DNA from: Bacteroidales bacterium
Lineage (GTDB): Bacteria > Bacteroidota > Bacteroidia > Bacteroidales > UBA10428
Assembly: GCA_016935615.1 (NCBI GenBank)
Contig: JAFGQO010000215.1
Span: forward strand, 1-47,602
Direction: 5' to 3'
Length of the DNA: 47,602 bases
Position numbers and translations under genes: made by a program. This document shows, in pieces, positions 26,729 to 37,300 of the stretch. Every line of letters begins with the position of its first letter. The stretch's first letter is position 1. The notes beneath the pieces are model-generated. The model was not told the origin of the DNA. It saw only the letters and a program-made list of their open reading frames with translations, and searched no databases.

Positions 26729-28858
26729 TTAACGAATGATCAGTTTTTTCAAATAAAAACCATCGTTCGTAATCAATCGATAGCAATAAACACCAGATGG
26801 AAACATACTACAATCCAGGATATATTCATGCATTCCTTCAGCATACCATGATTTTAGTATCGTCGTTTTGTTCTTATTGTGAAGATCGATAACTTCCAAT
26901 ACAATATCAGACCCTTTGGAAAGGTAGAAATCTATTCGGGTTGAACTTCCTGCGGGGTTAGGATAATTCTGAAACAGAGAATTGGAACGATTTGTTAAAT
27001 TGTTCTGTATTGACGATTCAGGGATATATTCGCTTTTCACAAGATCAATACAGTCAACTCTTCCATATTCTCCTCCTATCTGGTTGGCTTCTGTTTTTAT
27101 GATATCATCAGGTTTCAGCATAACGTTTTTCATTTCTTTCTCAACAAACAGATTTGTACTACCGGTTGCCTCATCTCCTTCCCAGATAGAGATCAGATCT
27201 GCATTTATATAAAATCTATAAGTAGAAGCGCCATTAATTTGATCAAGATATCTAACCTTTACACGGTAGTAATGTTCGTCGCCCGTGAAAGAATAGGTTG
27301 CATGATCAAATGAAGAGCCTGAATTTGCTCTTATGACTTTTCCCTTTGATGCACTGCTTATTCTTTCAAAAGTAAATCCGTTCAGGATCATATCTTCTGC
27401 TTCAATTCTGAGACTATCTTTATATTCAGTATTCACTTCTGAGAAATTTGCAGTTAGGGATTTGTCAGTGTCCATGAAAAGAAGAATGGTATCATTTGTT
27501 TCGGATACATCACCGGACCAGCCTTCAAAACTAAAATTTTCTCCATGCCATGCAATAAGAGTTACTTCCTGGTTTGCTTCATAAATTCCACCGGATGGAA
27601 ATATCCAAATTCCACCTTCTCCTTCAACCTGAAGATTTAAGGAATACTCGGGATTTTCAATTGTTGTTTCCATGGGGCCCAAATCCGGGGCCGGACCTGT
27701 AAATGGTAAACCGACATCTGTTCCTGCATCAATAAGATTGCTACCGACAGTTAACCGTGCAAAAATATTTGCAGGAAGGTCACCTGATAGAAGTCGGCTA
27801 TCTTTAGCCAGCTTTCGGTCAAGCGAAAGAAAATCACTCTCATCAGCATCGATTGATTGCCAGCTATTTGTGGTCATATTGCAGTTTGTAAATTTGTCTC
27901 CTGAATTTCCATTGAAGGAAATATTGTTTGTTAGTGCATTCGGCCCGGCTTCATCAAGATAAAAATTATAGTTCCGTTGTTCTCCATTCCATGCCAGTGA
28001 ATTATCGATTGTAATTTCGCCTGTATTATTGTTTTGATGGTAGTTGTATTTAAGATTATCGAAAGAAATACAATTTTTGAGATAGTGATTTGCAGCAATA
28101 AAATTACCGCCAACCTTAAAACCATTTCCATTGCCAATGCTGGGAGATTCATTGGGCAGATAGCCATTCCGGAATGTCCAGCAATCAGCTATTACAACTG
28201 AATCGTCTGATTCATAGAGATCCCAGCCATCATCTGAATTGTTCCATGCTCTGCATCCGTGAAATTCATTTCCCGGTCCGATATCAAGTTTAGCTGCAAA
28301 GCCATCTGCATCTTCATTGTCAGGATCAGCGTTATTGTATGAATCGCAGTTGATAATCATGTTGTAAGCCCCGCCACCACTAATTTGCAGCCCGCTATCA
28401 TCATTCCCGTAGAAAGTACAGTGTTCAATGGTATTATTTTGCCCGTCAATATATAAACCGTTATCACCTGCATTTCTGACAGTAAGACCCTTAATATGCC
28501 AGTAGTTTGCTCTCAGACTTATTCCACGGTCACCAAATGTTTGTTTGTAAAAGTCAATAATTACCGTATCGCCTGGAAAAGCATACAGATGAAATGGGTT
28601 TTCTTGAGTACCGTTTTTTGAGCTGCTTATCTGTATGGTAGAGGTAACAAAATAAATGCCTTTCAGCACAAAAATTGTATCTCCGGCAATTGATTCCGAG
28701 ATTGCTTTGGGTATTGTCTTGTAAGGATTTTCAAATGTTCCCTGATTTGCATCATTTCCTTCAGGTGATACATAGAATTTACTACCGTATACATTGTATG
28801 CTATAAACAGGAAGGAAATCAACAGATAAACCTTCAATCTATCCGGATAAAAATCCAT
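26729..28858 (-). CDS. PL9 pectate lyase, multimodular, T9SS-exported
   Basis: PL9 lyases cut polygalacturonate (some cut rhamnogalacturonan) by beta-elimination, using a lysine as base and bound calcium. After a signal segment ending near YNVYGS, a ten-coil type beta-helix begins with KFYVSPEGNDANQGTFENPYKTI. The family signature runs DADGFAAKLDIGPGNEFHG and then CRAWNNSDDGWDLYE; Lys190 in FAAKLD is the expected base. At about 400-475 a bacterial-repeat domain follows (ITLIAWHG-like strand, FEGWSGDVSETNDTILLFMD, LTANF), at about 480-605 a CBM-like jelly roll (RIEAEDMILNGFTFERI ... VDCIDLV), and at about 630-709 a type A T9SS tail (FQNYPNPAGSSTRIDFYL). It should act at the cell surface as the initial depolymerase. 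It is the first gene of the minus-strand locus, divergent from the HTCS. Confidence 0.92.
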   Translation of the reverse strand: MDFYPDRLKVYLLISFLFIAYNVYGSKFYVSPEGNDANQGTFENPYKTIPKAISESIAGDTIFVLKGIYFVTSTIQISSSKNGTQENPFHLYAFPGDTVIIDFYKQTFGDRGISLRANYWHIKGLTVRNAGDNGLYIDGQNNTIEHCTFYGNDDSGLQISGGGAYNMIINCDSYNNADPDNEDADGFAAKLDIGPGNEFHGCRAWNNSDDGWDLYESDDSVVIADCWTFRNGYLPNESPSIGNGNGFKVGGNFIAANHYLKNCISFDNLKYNYHQNNNTGEITIDNSLAWNGEQRNYNFYLDEAGPNALTNNISFNGNSGDKFTNCNMTTNSWQSIDADESDFLSLDRKLAKDSRLLSGDLPANIFARLTVGSNLIDAGTDVGLPFTGPAPDLGPMETTIENPEYSLNLQVEGEGGIWIFPSGGIYEANQEVTLIAWHGENFSFEGWSGDVSETNDTILLFMDTDKSLTANFSEVNTEYKDSLRIEAEDMILNGFTFERISSASKGKVIRANSGSSFDHATYSFTGDEHYYRVKVRYLDQINGASTYRFYINADLISIWEGDEATGSTNLFVEKEMKNVMLKPDDIIKTEANQIGGEYGRVDCIDLVKSEYIPESSIQNNLTNRSNSLFQNYPNPAGSSTRIDFYLSKGSDIVLEVIDLHNKNKTTILKSWYAEGMHEYILDCSMFPSGVYCYRLITNDGFYLKKLIIR

Positions 28859-28928
28859 TTTAATTTGTATTAAACCAAATGATTGCTATATGTTTCCGGT
28901 AAAAATACAATTAGTATCTATTCTCAGA

Positions 28929-28942
28929 GGTGATATATCACC
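28929..28942. promoter_or_regulatory. perfect 14-bp palindrome in divergent PL9/HTCS promoter region
   Basis: GGTGATATATCACC is its own reverse complement. It lies 70 bases before the PL9 start and 122 bases before the HTCS start, in the 206-base divergent spacer. Full symmetry is typical of a dimeric regulator site. AraC-type HTCS domains usually prefer direct repeats, so a second regulator or a structural role is also possible. Confidence 0.4.
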
Positions 28943-29064
28943 ATATTTAGGTATAAATTCTATCACAAACAGGATAAAAAAAAATGCAGACATTTCTTTT
29001 ATCATATGGAATTACTTTGTAAATTATTATTTTTCCATCGCTTTTAATGCCTTGATTAATTCTA

Positions 29065-32000
29065 ATGAATAATACCAAATTCAACAGGACAATTTTTCCC
29101 TTCTGCCTGGTGGTAGCAGCAATTCTTATTAACTGTTTGATAGCCAATAATATTTTCGCTATAGAAATAGAACGATTTGAACATCTGAATTCCTATGATG
29201 GTCTTTCTCAAAATTCTGTGCTGAGCATTTTTTGTGATCACAAGGGATTTATGTGGTTAGGTACGATGGATGGTCTTAACCGTTACGATGGATATACCTT
29301 TAAAATATTCAAGGCACAGCCAGGTATAGATCATACATTGACAAACAATCGTGTCAGCAATATTTGGGAAGATGAAAGAAAATTTCTGTGGATAGCAACA
29401 TATGATGGATATGTTCACTGGTATCACCCGGCACTTGAGGAATTCAACACCATACCTTTTTTTTATCGATCTGACGAAGAAAAGAACAGTAGTTTTACAT
29501 GCTTTTTTCAGGAATCAAAAGATGAGGTATGGATTGGAACAAGCAATTCAGGGATATATTATCTCCAATTTGATTCCCTGCAAAACAATTATACTGTTTT
29601 ACAGTATTTAAGCAGGGGTGTAAATTCCATTACAAATAACGAAATTCATTTTATCAGATCTGATGCAGTCGGGAATGTCTGGATTGGCACACAGCAAGGA
29701 TTGAATAAACTTGACAACACAAAAAAGAACGCGGATAATTTTCGTTTTCAACATTATCAGATCCAGATGAATTTCACCAGTTCGGCATTAACAAACGAAT
29801 TCATATGGTTTGGGACCCGGGATCAGGGCATAATAGCGTTCAATTGTGCATCAGATCATTTCGTTGACATACCGGAAGAGCTTGGGTTTTTAAGTAATCA
29901 GGCGATTACATTGTTGAAAGAGAGCAAGGATGGATTGCTCATTATAGGAACCAGAGATATGGGATTATATATTTACGATGAAAATATCCATTCTGTTAGA
30001 TCTTTCGAAGTGAAAGGAAATAGAATTACGAATATATATGAAGATTCTTTTGGCGTACTTTGGATAAATTCAGAGGTCTTTGGTGTAACCAGAATAAATC
30101 TGACAGATGGGACATCAAAATATTTTATTCTGACTCCAAAAGAAATCGAATCACTTGTTGATGAAGAAAGACAGTATTTTTTTGAAGATTCCCAAAGGAA
30201 TTTATGGATTGGACTTCATGGCGCCGGTTTAGCATACTACAACAGGGATGAAGACAGGTTTGATTTTTTCAGAAATATCCCAAATGAACCTTTAACCATC
30301 AGCTCAAATTTTGTGCATTGTATTACTGAAGATAAATCCGGAATTCTCTGGCTTGGAACAGGACAGATTAATGGAGGAATAAATAAGGTAATTCCTGCGA
30401 ATCCTTCCTTCAAACATATTCTGCCAAGAAAAAACACAGAAGACATGTCAGATAATGCGATCCGTTGTGTATTTGAGGACAGGAACGGCTCCGTCTGGAT
30501 GGCAAGTAAGTCGGGGAAAATCTATATTTATGATCAGGATTTTAATCTTCAATATACATTGAATGAACTTCCGCTGGAAAACACCAAATTGCCCGGATAC
30601 AATATCTATACAATTCATCAGGATAGTGAAGGATACCTCTGGTTAGGCTCAAAAGGAGGAGGAGTGGCAATCAGTACTCAACCATTGCAAAAATTAGGAA
30701 AAAATTATGGTAAAATTAAATTTAGAATATACCAGCATCATGCGAAAATCAAATCTTCAATAAGCAGCAATAATATTTATTCAATCATAGAGGACAAGGA
30801 AAAACGAATCTGGATTGGCACATACGGAGGAGGACTTGATCTGGTTTTAAGCCTTACTGATGATTCACTTATATGCAGACGCATCAATCGTTCAAACAGC
30901 AATCTTTCCGCTGATGATATAAGAAATGTTATCCAGGATTCACAAGGGAGATTATGGATTGCTACAGTATTTGGTTTGAATTTGCTGGAAAATTATGACC
31001 AGGATAATACTGACAGTATTGTTTTCAGGGTTTTTCATTATAATCCTCAATCAAGAGAAGCCATAAGTTACAATGATGTGGTCCATATATTTGAAGACAC
31101 GAAAAAGAGATTATGGTTTTCAACCTTTGGAGGAGGGATAAATTTACTAACCAATCTGGACAAGAAGGAAGCTGAATTTTTGCATTATACAAATGCTGAC
31201 GGACTGGTAAATGATGCGGTTTGTGGGATACTGGAAGATACGGAAGGGTATTTATGGTTTAGCACGGAAGGAGGAATTTCAAGGTTTAATCCGGAAGAAG
31301 AGATCTTTGAAAATTATGATAAGAACAATGGTCTTCAATCTGACAGATTTTCAGAAAATACTTGTTTCAGCCTGAAAAACGGAAGACTAATGTTTGGCAG
31401 CACAAATGGAGTTCTGGTTATTCATCCTGAGATAATCACAAAAAAACCTTATATTCCCCCTATCGTATTTACAAATTTTCAGCTTTTTAATAAAGATGTC
31501 GATTTCCATGATAATGATGCCCCGTTCAATTGCTCGATTGAGTATTTGGATGGAATTACCCTTAAATACTTTCAATCAAGTTTTAGTATCGAATATGCAG
31601 CCTTAAGTTTTTTCGATCCACATAAAAATTCATATCAGTATAAACTTGTTGGTTTCGAGGATGATTGGAATGAAGTTGGAAATCTGCACAGGGCCACTTA
31701 TACCAATTTATCACCTGGTAAATATGAATTTCAGGTTAAAGCTGCCAGCTGGGATGGAACGTGGAATCCAACTCCGAGAACAATAAAAATAACAATTTTA
31801 CCTCCGTGGTTTCGCACCTGGTGGGCGTATATATCTTATCTGATATTCCTGATCGTTGCATTTGAAATATCCCGCCGCATATTTACCAGGTATTATCATA
31901 TGCGAAATGATCTGAGAGTTGAGAGGAGGGTGAATGAAATAAAGTTGCAGTTTTTCACTAATGTCTCACATGAGATTCGTACACCATTGACTTTGATTTT

Positions 32001-33498
32001 GGGGCCTTTAAATGATATCAAGGCAAATACGAAATTATCTTCTTCACTCAGGAGATCGATCGATATTATGGATCGCAATGGGAAGCGTATGTTGAGGTTG
32101 GTAAATCAATTGCTTGATTTCAGGAAGATTCAGAAAAATAAAATGCGATTAATAATTAGTGAGACTGAAGTTGTTCAGTTTGTGAAAGAAGTATGTGAGA
32201 ATTTTTATCAAATAGCGCATCAGAAACAAATTCATTTCAAATTTCAATCTGAAATAGAACATCTTACCATTTGGGTTGACAAGGACAAATTTGATTCGGT
32301 GTTGTTTAATATTCTGTCCAATGCATTTAAATTCACCGAAAGTGGTAAAAGTATTGGAGTAAGGATAATGAGTCCTGATGACGGATACCTTAAAATACAA
32401 TTCCGGGATGAAGGCAAAGGCATATCGAAAGATAAGATCCCTGTATTATTTCAACGTTATACTCCGCTGTCAGGCAGTGATGTGAATTACCAGGGAACGG
32501 GTATCGGGCTGGCTCTCTCTTATGAAATAATGAAATTGCATCATGGCGAATTGGAAGTAGAGTCTGTAGTAAATACCGGCAGCCTTTTCACTTTGATAAT
32601 AAAACTGGGAAGAGACCACTTTGAAAAAGACGAATATATTGATCTGGCATCAGGATCAGGTGAGACCTGGCACAGAAAAATTGAAGAAGAAGGTGAACAG
32701 TCAGATGATACGTTTGAAAAAAGTGAACAAACATCTGATAATACGATACTGTTGGTAGAGGACAATGACGAGATCATTGAATATATTCAACATATACTTG
32801 AAGCAAAATACCACATGATCGCTGCAAAAAATGGAAGAGAAGGATTAGATCAGATAAAAAAAACTCATCCTGATTTAATAATCACTGATATTATGATGCC
32901 GGGAATGGATGGAATTGAGATGACCCGTAAGGTAAAAGAAAACTTCGAAACAAGTCATATTCCTGTGATTATGCTTACGGCGAAATCGCATATGGAAATA
33001 CAAATTCAGGGAATAGAAACAGGTGCTGAGGCATATATACTTAAACCTTTCGATGCAGAATATCTTAAAGCAGTAATTGCAAACATTCTTAAGCAAAGAG
33101 AGATAATAATTAAAAAATTTCGGGATAAAAACGAAATTGAGTTAGATACTTTGAAACTGTCGACAAAAGACGAAGTTTTTCTAAATGAGATCATCAGTCT
33201 GATTGAAGAAAATTACTCCGATCCGGCGTTTAATGTAGAAAAACTGGTAGAAAAATCAACTGTTGGAAGAACTGTATTTTATAATAAAGTTAAAGGCCTG
33301 ACCGGATTATCTCCTGTAGAGTTTCTTAGACAGATCAGATTGAAAATTGCATCAACTCTGCTTATTAAATCGGGATACAATGTTTCCGAAGTTGGATATA
33401 TGTCCGGATTTAATGACATTAAGTATTTCAGTAAATGTTTTAAGACCCAGTATGGGATGACTCCTTCCGAATATAAGAATCAATATGCAAATTCATAA
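29065..33498 (+). CDS. hybrid two-component system sensor-regulator (HTCS)
   Basis: One 1477-residue chain combines sensor, kinase and activator. A signal segment (about 1-33) is followed by some fourteen Reg_prop repeats (FMWLGTMDGLNRYDG, VWIGTSNSGIYYL, LWIGLHGAGLAYY, IWIGTYGGGLDLV and others), enough for two seven-bladed periplasmic propellers, then a Y_Y_Y domain to about 912. A single membrane helix lies at 917-938. The kinase has His969 in NVSHEIRTPLT, the N box NILSNAFKFTESGK and the G2 box GTGIGLAL. The receiver (about 1225-1345) has phospho-acceptor Asp1275 in ITDIMMPGMDG. An AraC-type HTH pair closes the protein (VGRTVFYNKVKGLTGLSP to GFNDIKYFSKCFK). All key residues are kept. It is divergent from the pectin locus, so it should sense an oligogalacturonide and activate that locus. 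Confidence 0.96.
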   Translation: MNNTKFNRTIFPFCLVVAAILINCLIANNIFAIEIERFEHLNSYDGLSQNSVLSIFCDHKGFMWLGTMDGLNRYDGYTFKIFKAQPGIDHTLTNNRVSNIWEDERKFLWIATYDGYVHWYHPALEEFNTIPFFYRSDEEKNSSFTCFFQESKDEVWIGTSNSGIYYLQFDSLQNNYTVLQYLSRGVNSITNNEIHFIRSDAVGNVWIGTQQGLNKLDNTKKNADNFRFQHYQIQMNFTSSALTNEFIWFGTRDQGIIAFNCASDHFVDIPEELGFLSNQAITLLKESKDGLLIIGTRDMGLYIYDENIHSVRSFEVKGNRITNIYEDSFGVLWINSEVFGVTRINLTDGTSKYFILTPKEIESLVDEERQYFFEDSQRNLWIGLHGAGLAYYNRDEDRFDFFRNIPNEPLTISSNFVHCITEDKSGILWLGTGQINGGINKVIPANPSFKHILPRKNTEDMSDNAIRCVFEDRNGSVWMASKSGKIYIYDQDFNLQYTLNELPLENTKLPGYNIYTIHQDSEGYLWLGSKGGGVAISTQPLQKLGKNYGKIKFRIYQHHAKIKSSISSNNIYSIIEDKEKRIWIGTYGGGLDLVLSLTDDSLICRRINRSNSNLSADDIRNVIQDSQGRLWIATVFGLNLLENYDQDNTDSIVFRVFHYNPQSREAISYNDVVHIFEDTKKRLWFSTFGGGINLLTNLDKKEAEFLHYTNADGLVNDAVCGILEDTEGYLWFSTEGGISRFNPEEEIFENYDKNNGLQSDRFSENTCFSLKNGRLMFGSTNGVLVIHPEIITKKPYIPPIVFTNFQLFNKDVDFHDNDAPFNCSIEYLDGITLKYFQSSFSIEYAALSFFDPHKNSYQYKLVGFEDDWNEVGNLHRATYTNLSPGKYEFQVKAASWDGTWNPTPRTIKITILPPWFRTWWAYISYLIFLIVAFEISRRIFTRYYHMRNDLRVERRVNEIKLQFFTNVSHEIRTPLTLILGPLNDIKANTKLSSSLRRSIDIMDRNGKRMLRLVNQLLDFRKIQKNKMRLIISETEVVQFVKEVCENFYQIAHQKQIHFKFQSEIEHLTIWVDKDKFDSVLFNILSNAFKFTESGKSIGVRIMSPDDGYLKIQFRDEGKGISKDKIPVLFQRYTPLSGSDVNYQGTGIGLALSYEIMKLHHGELEVESVVNTGSLFTLIIKLGRDHFEKDEYIDLASGSGETWHRKIEEEGEQSDDTFEKSEQTSDNTILLVEDNDEIIEYIQHILEAKYHMIAAKNGREGLDQIKKTHPDLIITDIMMPGMDGIEMTRKVKENFETSHIPVIMLTAKSHMEIQIQGIETGAEAYILKPFDAEYLKAVIANILKQREIIIKKFRDKNEIELDTLKLSTKDEVFLNEIISLIEENYSDPAFNVEKLVEKSTVGRTVFYNKVKGLTGLSPVEFLRQIRLKIASTLLIKSGYNVSEVGYMSGFNDIKYFSKCFKTQYGMTPSEYKNQYANS

Positions 33499-33700
33499 TA
33501 GTTATTAGAACAGGCAAAAAACAGATTATTTGAATGGTTGTTGGTCCCGGACAGGTTCATGGTATGCGAATATTACGACGGGATCTTTGGCTGAAAATCG
33601 AAACGCCAAACTTTTGTGCTCAGTATCACCGGGATAAATCAGATCTGAGTTCGGGAGATAAAAACCGAGAAACAATTAAGATTGCTGAAAAAGGATACGA
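33499..33700. other. intergenic stretch after HTCS, no supported gene
   Basis: This AT-moderate stretch follows the HTCS stop. A plus-strand frame is open across it and runs into the dispersed repeat, but it has no signal, motif or good start. I see no terminator with a clear stem and T-tract. It may be decayed coding sequence. Confidence 0.3.
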
Positions 33701-33960
33701 TTTGAATCCTGTGAGCGCACAGGCTTTGCCGAGTTCGTAAACTTGGTTCCCCGAAGCCCAGCCTGCCATGGCTTTTGGCGGGCAGGTTGCTGCGGGGTTA
33801 GCGAACACAAAAATAATAAAAAATAAGGATCGAAGATTACTCGCTATGCTCGTGAGGATAGTTCCTCGTCGCTTGTCGCTTGCGCCATAGCTTCTGGCGC
33901 CTGCGCTAAAGCTTCAGCGACAGCGTGCGACGGAGCACGGCGAGGAGCTTCAATCCGTTT
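33701..33960. repeat. palindrome-rich dispersed repeat, copy B, with nested hairpin insertion
   Basis: Homologous to 26525-26694 over its first ~145 bases and its last ~15 bases (GAGCTTCAATyCG against GAAACTTCAATTCG). Where copy A has a compact hairpin (CTCGCCGCTTACGGCGAG), copy B carries about 90 extra bases folded as nested inverted repeats: an outer TCCTCG/CGAGGA pair (33863-33868 with 33941-33946) enclosing GCGCCA/TGGCGC (33882-33900) and GCGCTAAAGCTTCAGCG (33903-33919). The element is non-coding and GC-rich compared with its flanks. Confidence 0.8.
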
Positions 33961-34324
33961 GACTGCAATATATTGAACACGCTTAACTCAATAAGTCGCG
34001 AAATAGGTGATAATATAAGATTTAACAGGTATTATCGGGAGTTAGCCGAATTCATATTGAATTGCTATTAAGAACAATTCTGCCGTGTTCTGTTAGTAGT
34101 TTATCATGTTATAATTCATAGACAGGCATTTACAAATTCACTATATTTATGTAACAAAACAGCACATTTATATACAGGGCATAATCTAATTTCGGACCGA
34201 GTATTACTATAAATGTGATTTCTTTTCTCAAATGGTCCGTATAGGTATATCTATTCTGATCAATATTTATATTGAGAAGATTAATAAAAATACTTATAAA
34301 TCTATTCTAACCTAATTAATTACT
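33961..34324 (+). promoter_or_regulatory. upstream region of second susC
   Basis: This 364-base AT-rich stretch should contain the promoter of the second susC/susD pair. The only structured element I see is an inverted repeat CGGACC/GGTCCG (34193-34198 with 34234-34239) around 35 bases of AT-rich DNA. The leader directly before the ATG (CTAACCTAATTAATTACT) resembles that of the third susC (TTAACCTAACATAACCC), suggesting a shared origin. No sure -7/-33 pair was found. Confidence 0.35.
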
Positions 34325-37300
34325 ATGAAAAGATCCTTTACAATTTTACATTGGAAAAGGATTCCTATTTTAAGAATGATCGTTCTTATTTTTGGGATAT
34401 CCTTAATGTTTCAAAGCAAGCTTCTTGCAACAAGTGATGTTTTGCAGGAAGAAGAAAAAGTTATTACAGGTATTGTAACAGACGCCTCTACTGATGAGCC
34501 TTTGCCGGGAGTATCCATTCTCATTAAAGGTACTTCATCAGGTTCTATTACCGATTCTGAAGGTAGATACACAGTAGACGCAAAAAGCAGTGATGTTTTG
34601 GTTTTCAGCTATGTTGGATTTCTTGACGAAGAAATACCTGTTGGCTCACAAACCGAAATAAACATTGGATTAACTCTTGACATCATTGGTCTGGATGAAA
34701 TTGTTGTAATCGGGTATGGTGTACAAAAGAAAAAGCTTGTAACAGGTGCAACGACCCATGTAAAAGAAGAAGATATCAGTCAGAGCAAATTGTCCAGGAT
34801 CGAATCATCGTTGCAGGGGCTTACTCCCGGAATGGTTATTGTTAAAGAATCGGGGCAACCCGGTTCCGATTACAATATCACTATTCGCGGACTGGGTTCG
34901 GTAAATGGAACAGAGCCACTTGTCCTTATTGACGGTGTTCCCGGAAAACTAAATACTTTGAATCCGAATGATGTTGAATCGGTTGATATATTAAAAGATG
35001 CTGCTTCGGCTGCCATCTATGGATCACGTGCTGCTGATGGTGTCATCCTTGTTACCACGAAGAAAGGACATGAAGGGAAAGCTGTTGTGAACTATGATTT
35101 TTATTACGGAATATCCAATCCGATAAAACAGGTTCCTATGCTGAATGCTGAGGAATACATGACGATCATGAACGAAGCAAATGCAAGTGTGGACCGGGAT
35201 CCTTTCTTTAGTGAAGAGGAAATAGCAAATGCCGGAGAAGGCACAAACTGGCAGGATGAAGCCACAAACAGGAATGCACCTTCTCAGAGCCATTATTTAG
35301 GCATTACAGGAGGAAATGAAAAATCCAACTATTCAATCTCTTTATCATACAATAACGAAGAAGGTATTTTCGATTATGAAGGGAAATCCTATTTCGAACG
35401 GTTTGGTATTAGAATAAATTCACAACATAAATTAAAGAAATACCTGACTGTTGGACAGAACCTGACATATTCCCACAGAAATACACACGGGCTTGGAGTA
35501 ACCAATATATACAACAACTTTATGAGGGGATTATTGGAAGCAAGTCCGCTTATTTCTGTATTCGATGAAGATGTATATGATGGTTTTGGAAAATCAGAGT
35601 TTCAGTTGGAACAATCCAATCCGATTGCATCCATGCACTACAATTACAATGATGAGAAAAGGTATGACGATATTATTGGAAACATTTATACTGAAGTTGA
35701 GGTCAAAGGATTAAAGTTGAGATCTGATATTGGCGCCACTTTAAAGTATGAACAATATACCAATGCACTTGATACCTTTACACTAACTCCATTCACATAT
35801 CGTGTGATTCCCGAATATACTCAGAAAATGAATCGTGAAATAGGGTATAACTGGGATAATACCGTATCTTATGAAAGAGATTTCGGAGCACATAATGTTC
35901 TTGCCATGGTGGGGATCAATGCACAGGATAATTGGTTTTACTGGATTGAAGGGAAAAAGGAAGGATATCTGACAAATGATGCAGAAGTACTGTCGAATGT
36001 CGCTTCGCTTGATACACTGTATGCAACAGGAGATTATGGGAAAAATGACAGTAGGTTTTCAGTTTTTGGAAGGTTAAGTTATAATTACAAAGAGAAATAC
36101 TTATTGACTGCATCTCTGCGAAGAGACGGATCATCGCGCTTTGGGAAAAACAATCGTTATGGCTGGTTTCCTGCTGTTTCAGCAGGATGGACAATTTCGG
36201 AAGAAAGTTTTATGGAAACGATTAGCTTTTTGAATTACATGAAGATAAGAGGAAGCTGGGGAGGGAACGGAAAAGAACCAACTTCCCGTTACCAGTACCT
36301 TGCCACAGTTTCCGCGGATAACAGATACTATCCATTTGGGACTTCTGAAGTTGGTGTTTCACCTGACATTCTTGCGAATCCCAGTTTAAAATGGGAGGAA
36401 TCACAACAGATCAATGTGGGTTTTGACTCACGTTTCCTGACTAGTATCAGGTTTACGTTTGACTGGTATAAAAAGACAAGCAAAGACTGGATTGTTCAAA
36501 CGGAAGTGCCAGGAGTGGTTGGTCTTGCAGGGATCAGCAATGAGGATCCGTTCATCAATGCAGGGAATGTCATAAATACCGGTGTTGAGTTTGAGTTGGG
36601 TTATTCCAATACATTTGGTGATCTTATGGTCGACATCAGTGCCAATTTTGCATATAATAAAAACAAAGTTACAGATGTTCCGGGAGAATACATTCCCGGA
36701 GAATCCAGCGTTTTATACAATGGTTCCGATGTATTCTATGGAATACGGGAAGGATATCCCATCGGATATTTCTTTGGGTACCAAACCAATGGTATTTTCC
36801 AGACCCAGGAAGAAATTGACAACTATGTTGGGTCCAATGGTGACATTTTACAGCCGGATGCCGAGCCTGGAGATGTTATATGGGTTAATACAAATGGGGA
36901 CAGTCTGATAAATGATGAAGATAAAGTTATGCTGGGAGATCCGAATCCCAATTATATTTATGGGCTGAATATTAATCTTTCTTATAAAGGATTCGATTTT
37001 GGTATGTACATCATGGGACAGGGAGGTAATGAGATTGTACAATGCTATCGTATAGAAGAGCGATTCTTTCCGAATTACAAAACCACTATCCTCGACCGCT
37101 GGACAGGCCCCGGAACTTCAGACAGAATTCCCAGGGTAACCCGGGGAACTGAAGCCAACTGGAACTGGAGAAAATTCAGTGATTTATACATATACGATGC
37201 AGATTTTCTGAGGATTAAAAGCATCAGCATCGGATACGATTTTATGAAATTATTCAAGAATGCGCCACTTCAGCAATGCAGGTTATATGTTGCAGCAAAC

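Noticed and set aside
28929..28942. Terminator hairpin
   Set aside because: The palindrome has no loop and no T-tract in either direction.
33534..33740. Small plus-strand frame of 68 codons after the HTCS
   Set aside because: It runs into the dispersed repeat, lacks any motif or signal and has no good start context.
33860..33946. tRNA-like cloverleaf
   Set aside because: The nested hairpins lack an anticodon arm, a T-loop GTTC motif and an acceptor stem of the right length.
33701..33960. Integron attC site or insertion sequence
   Set aside because: No integrase or transposase, no core-site pair and no terminal inverted repeats with target duplication. A REP/MITE-like element fits better.
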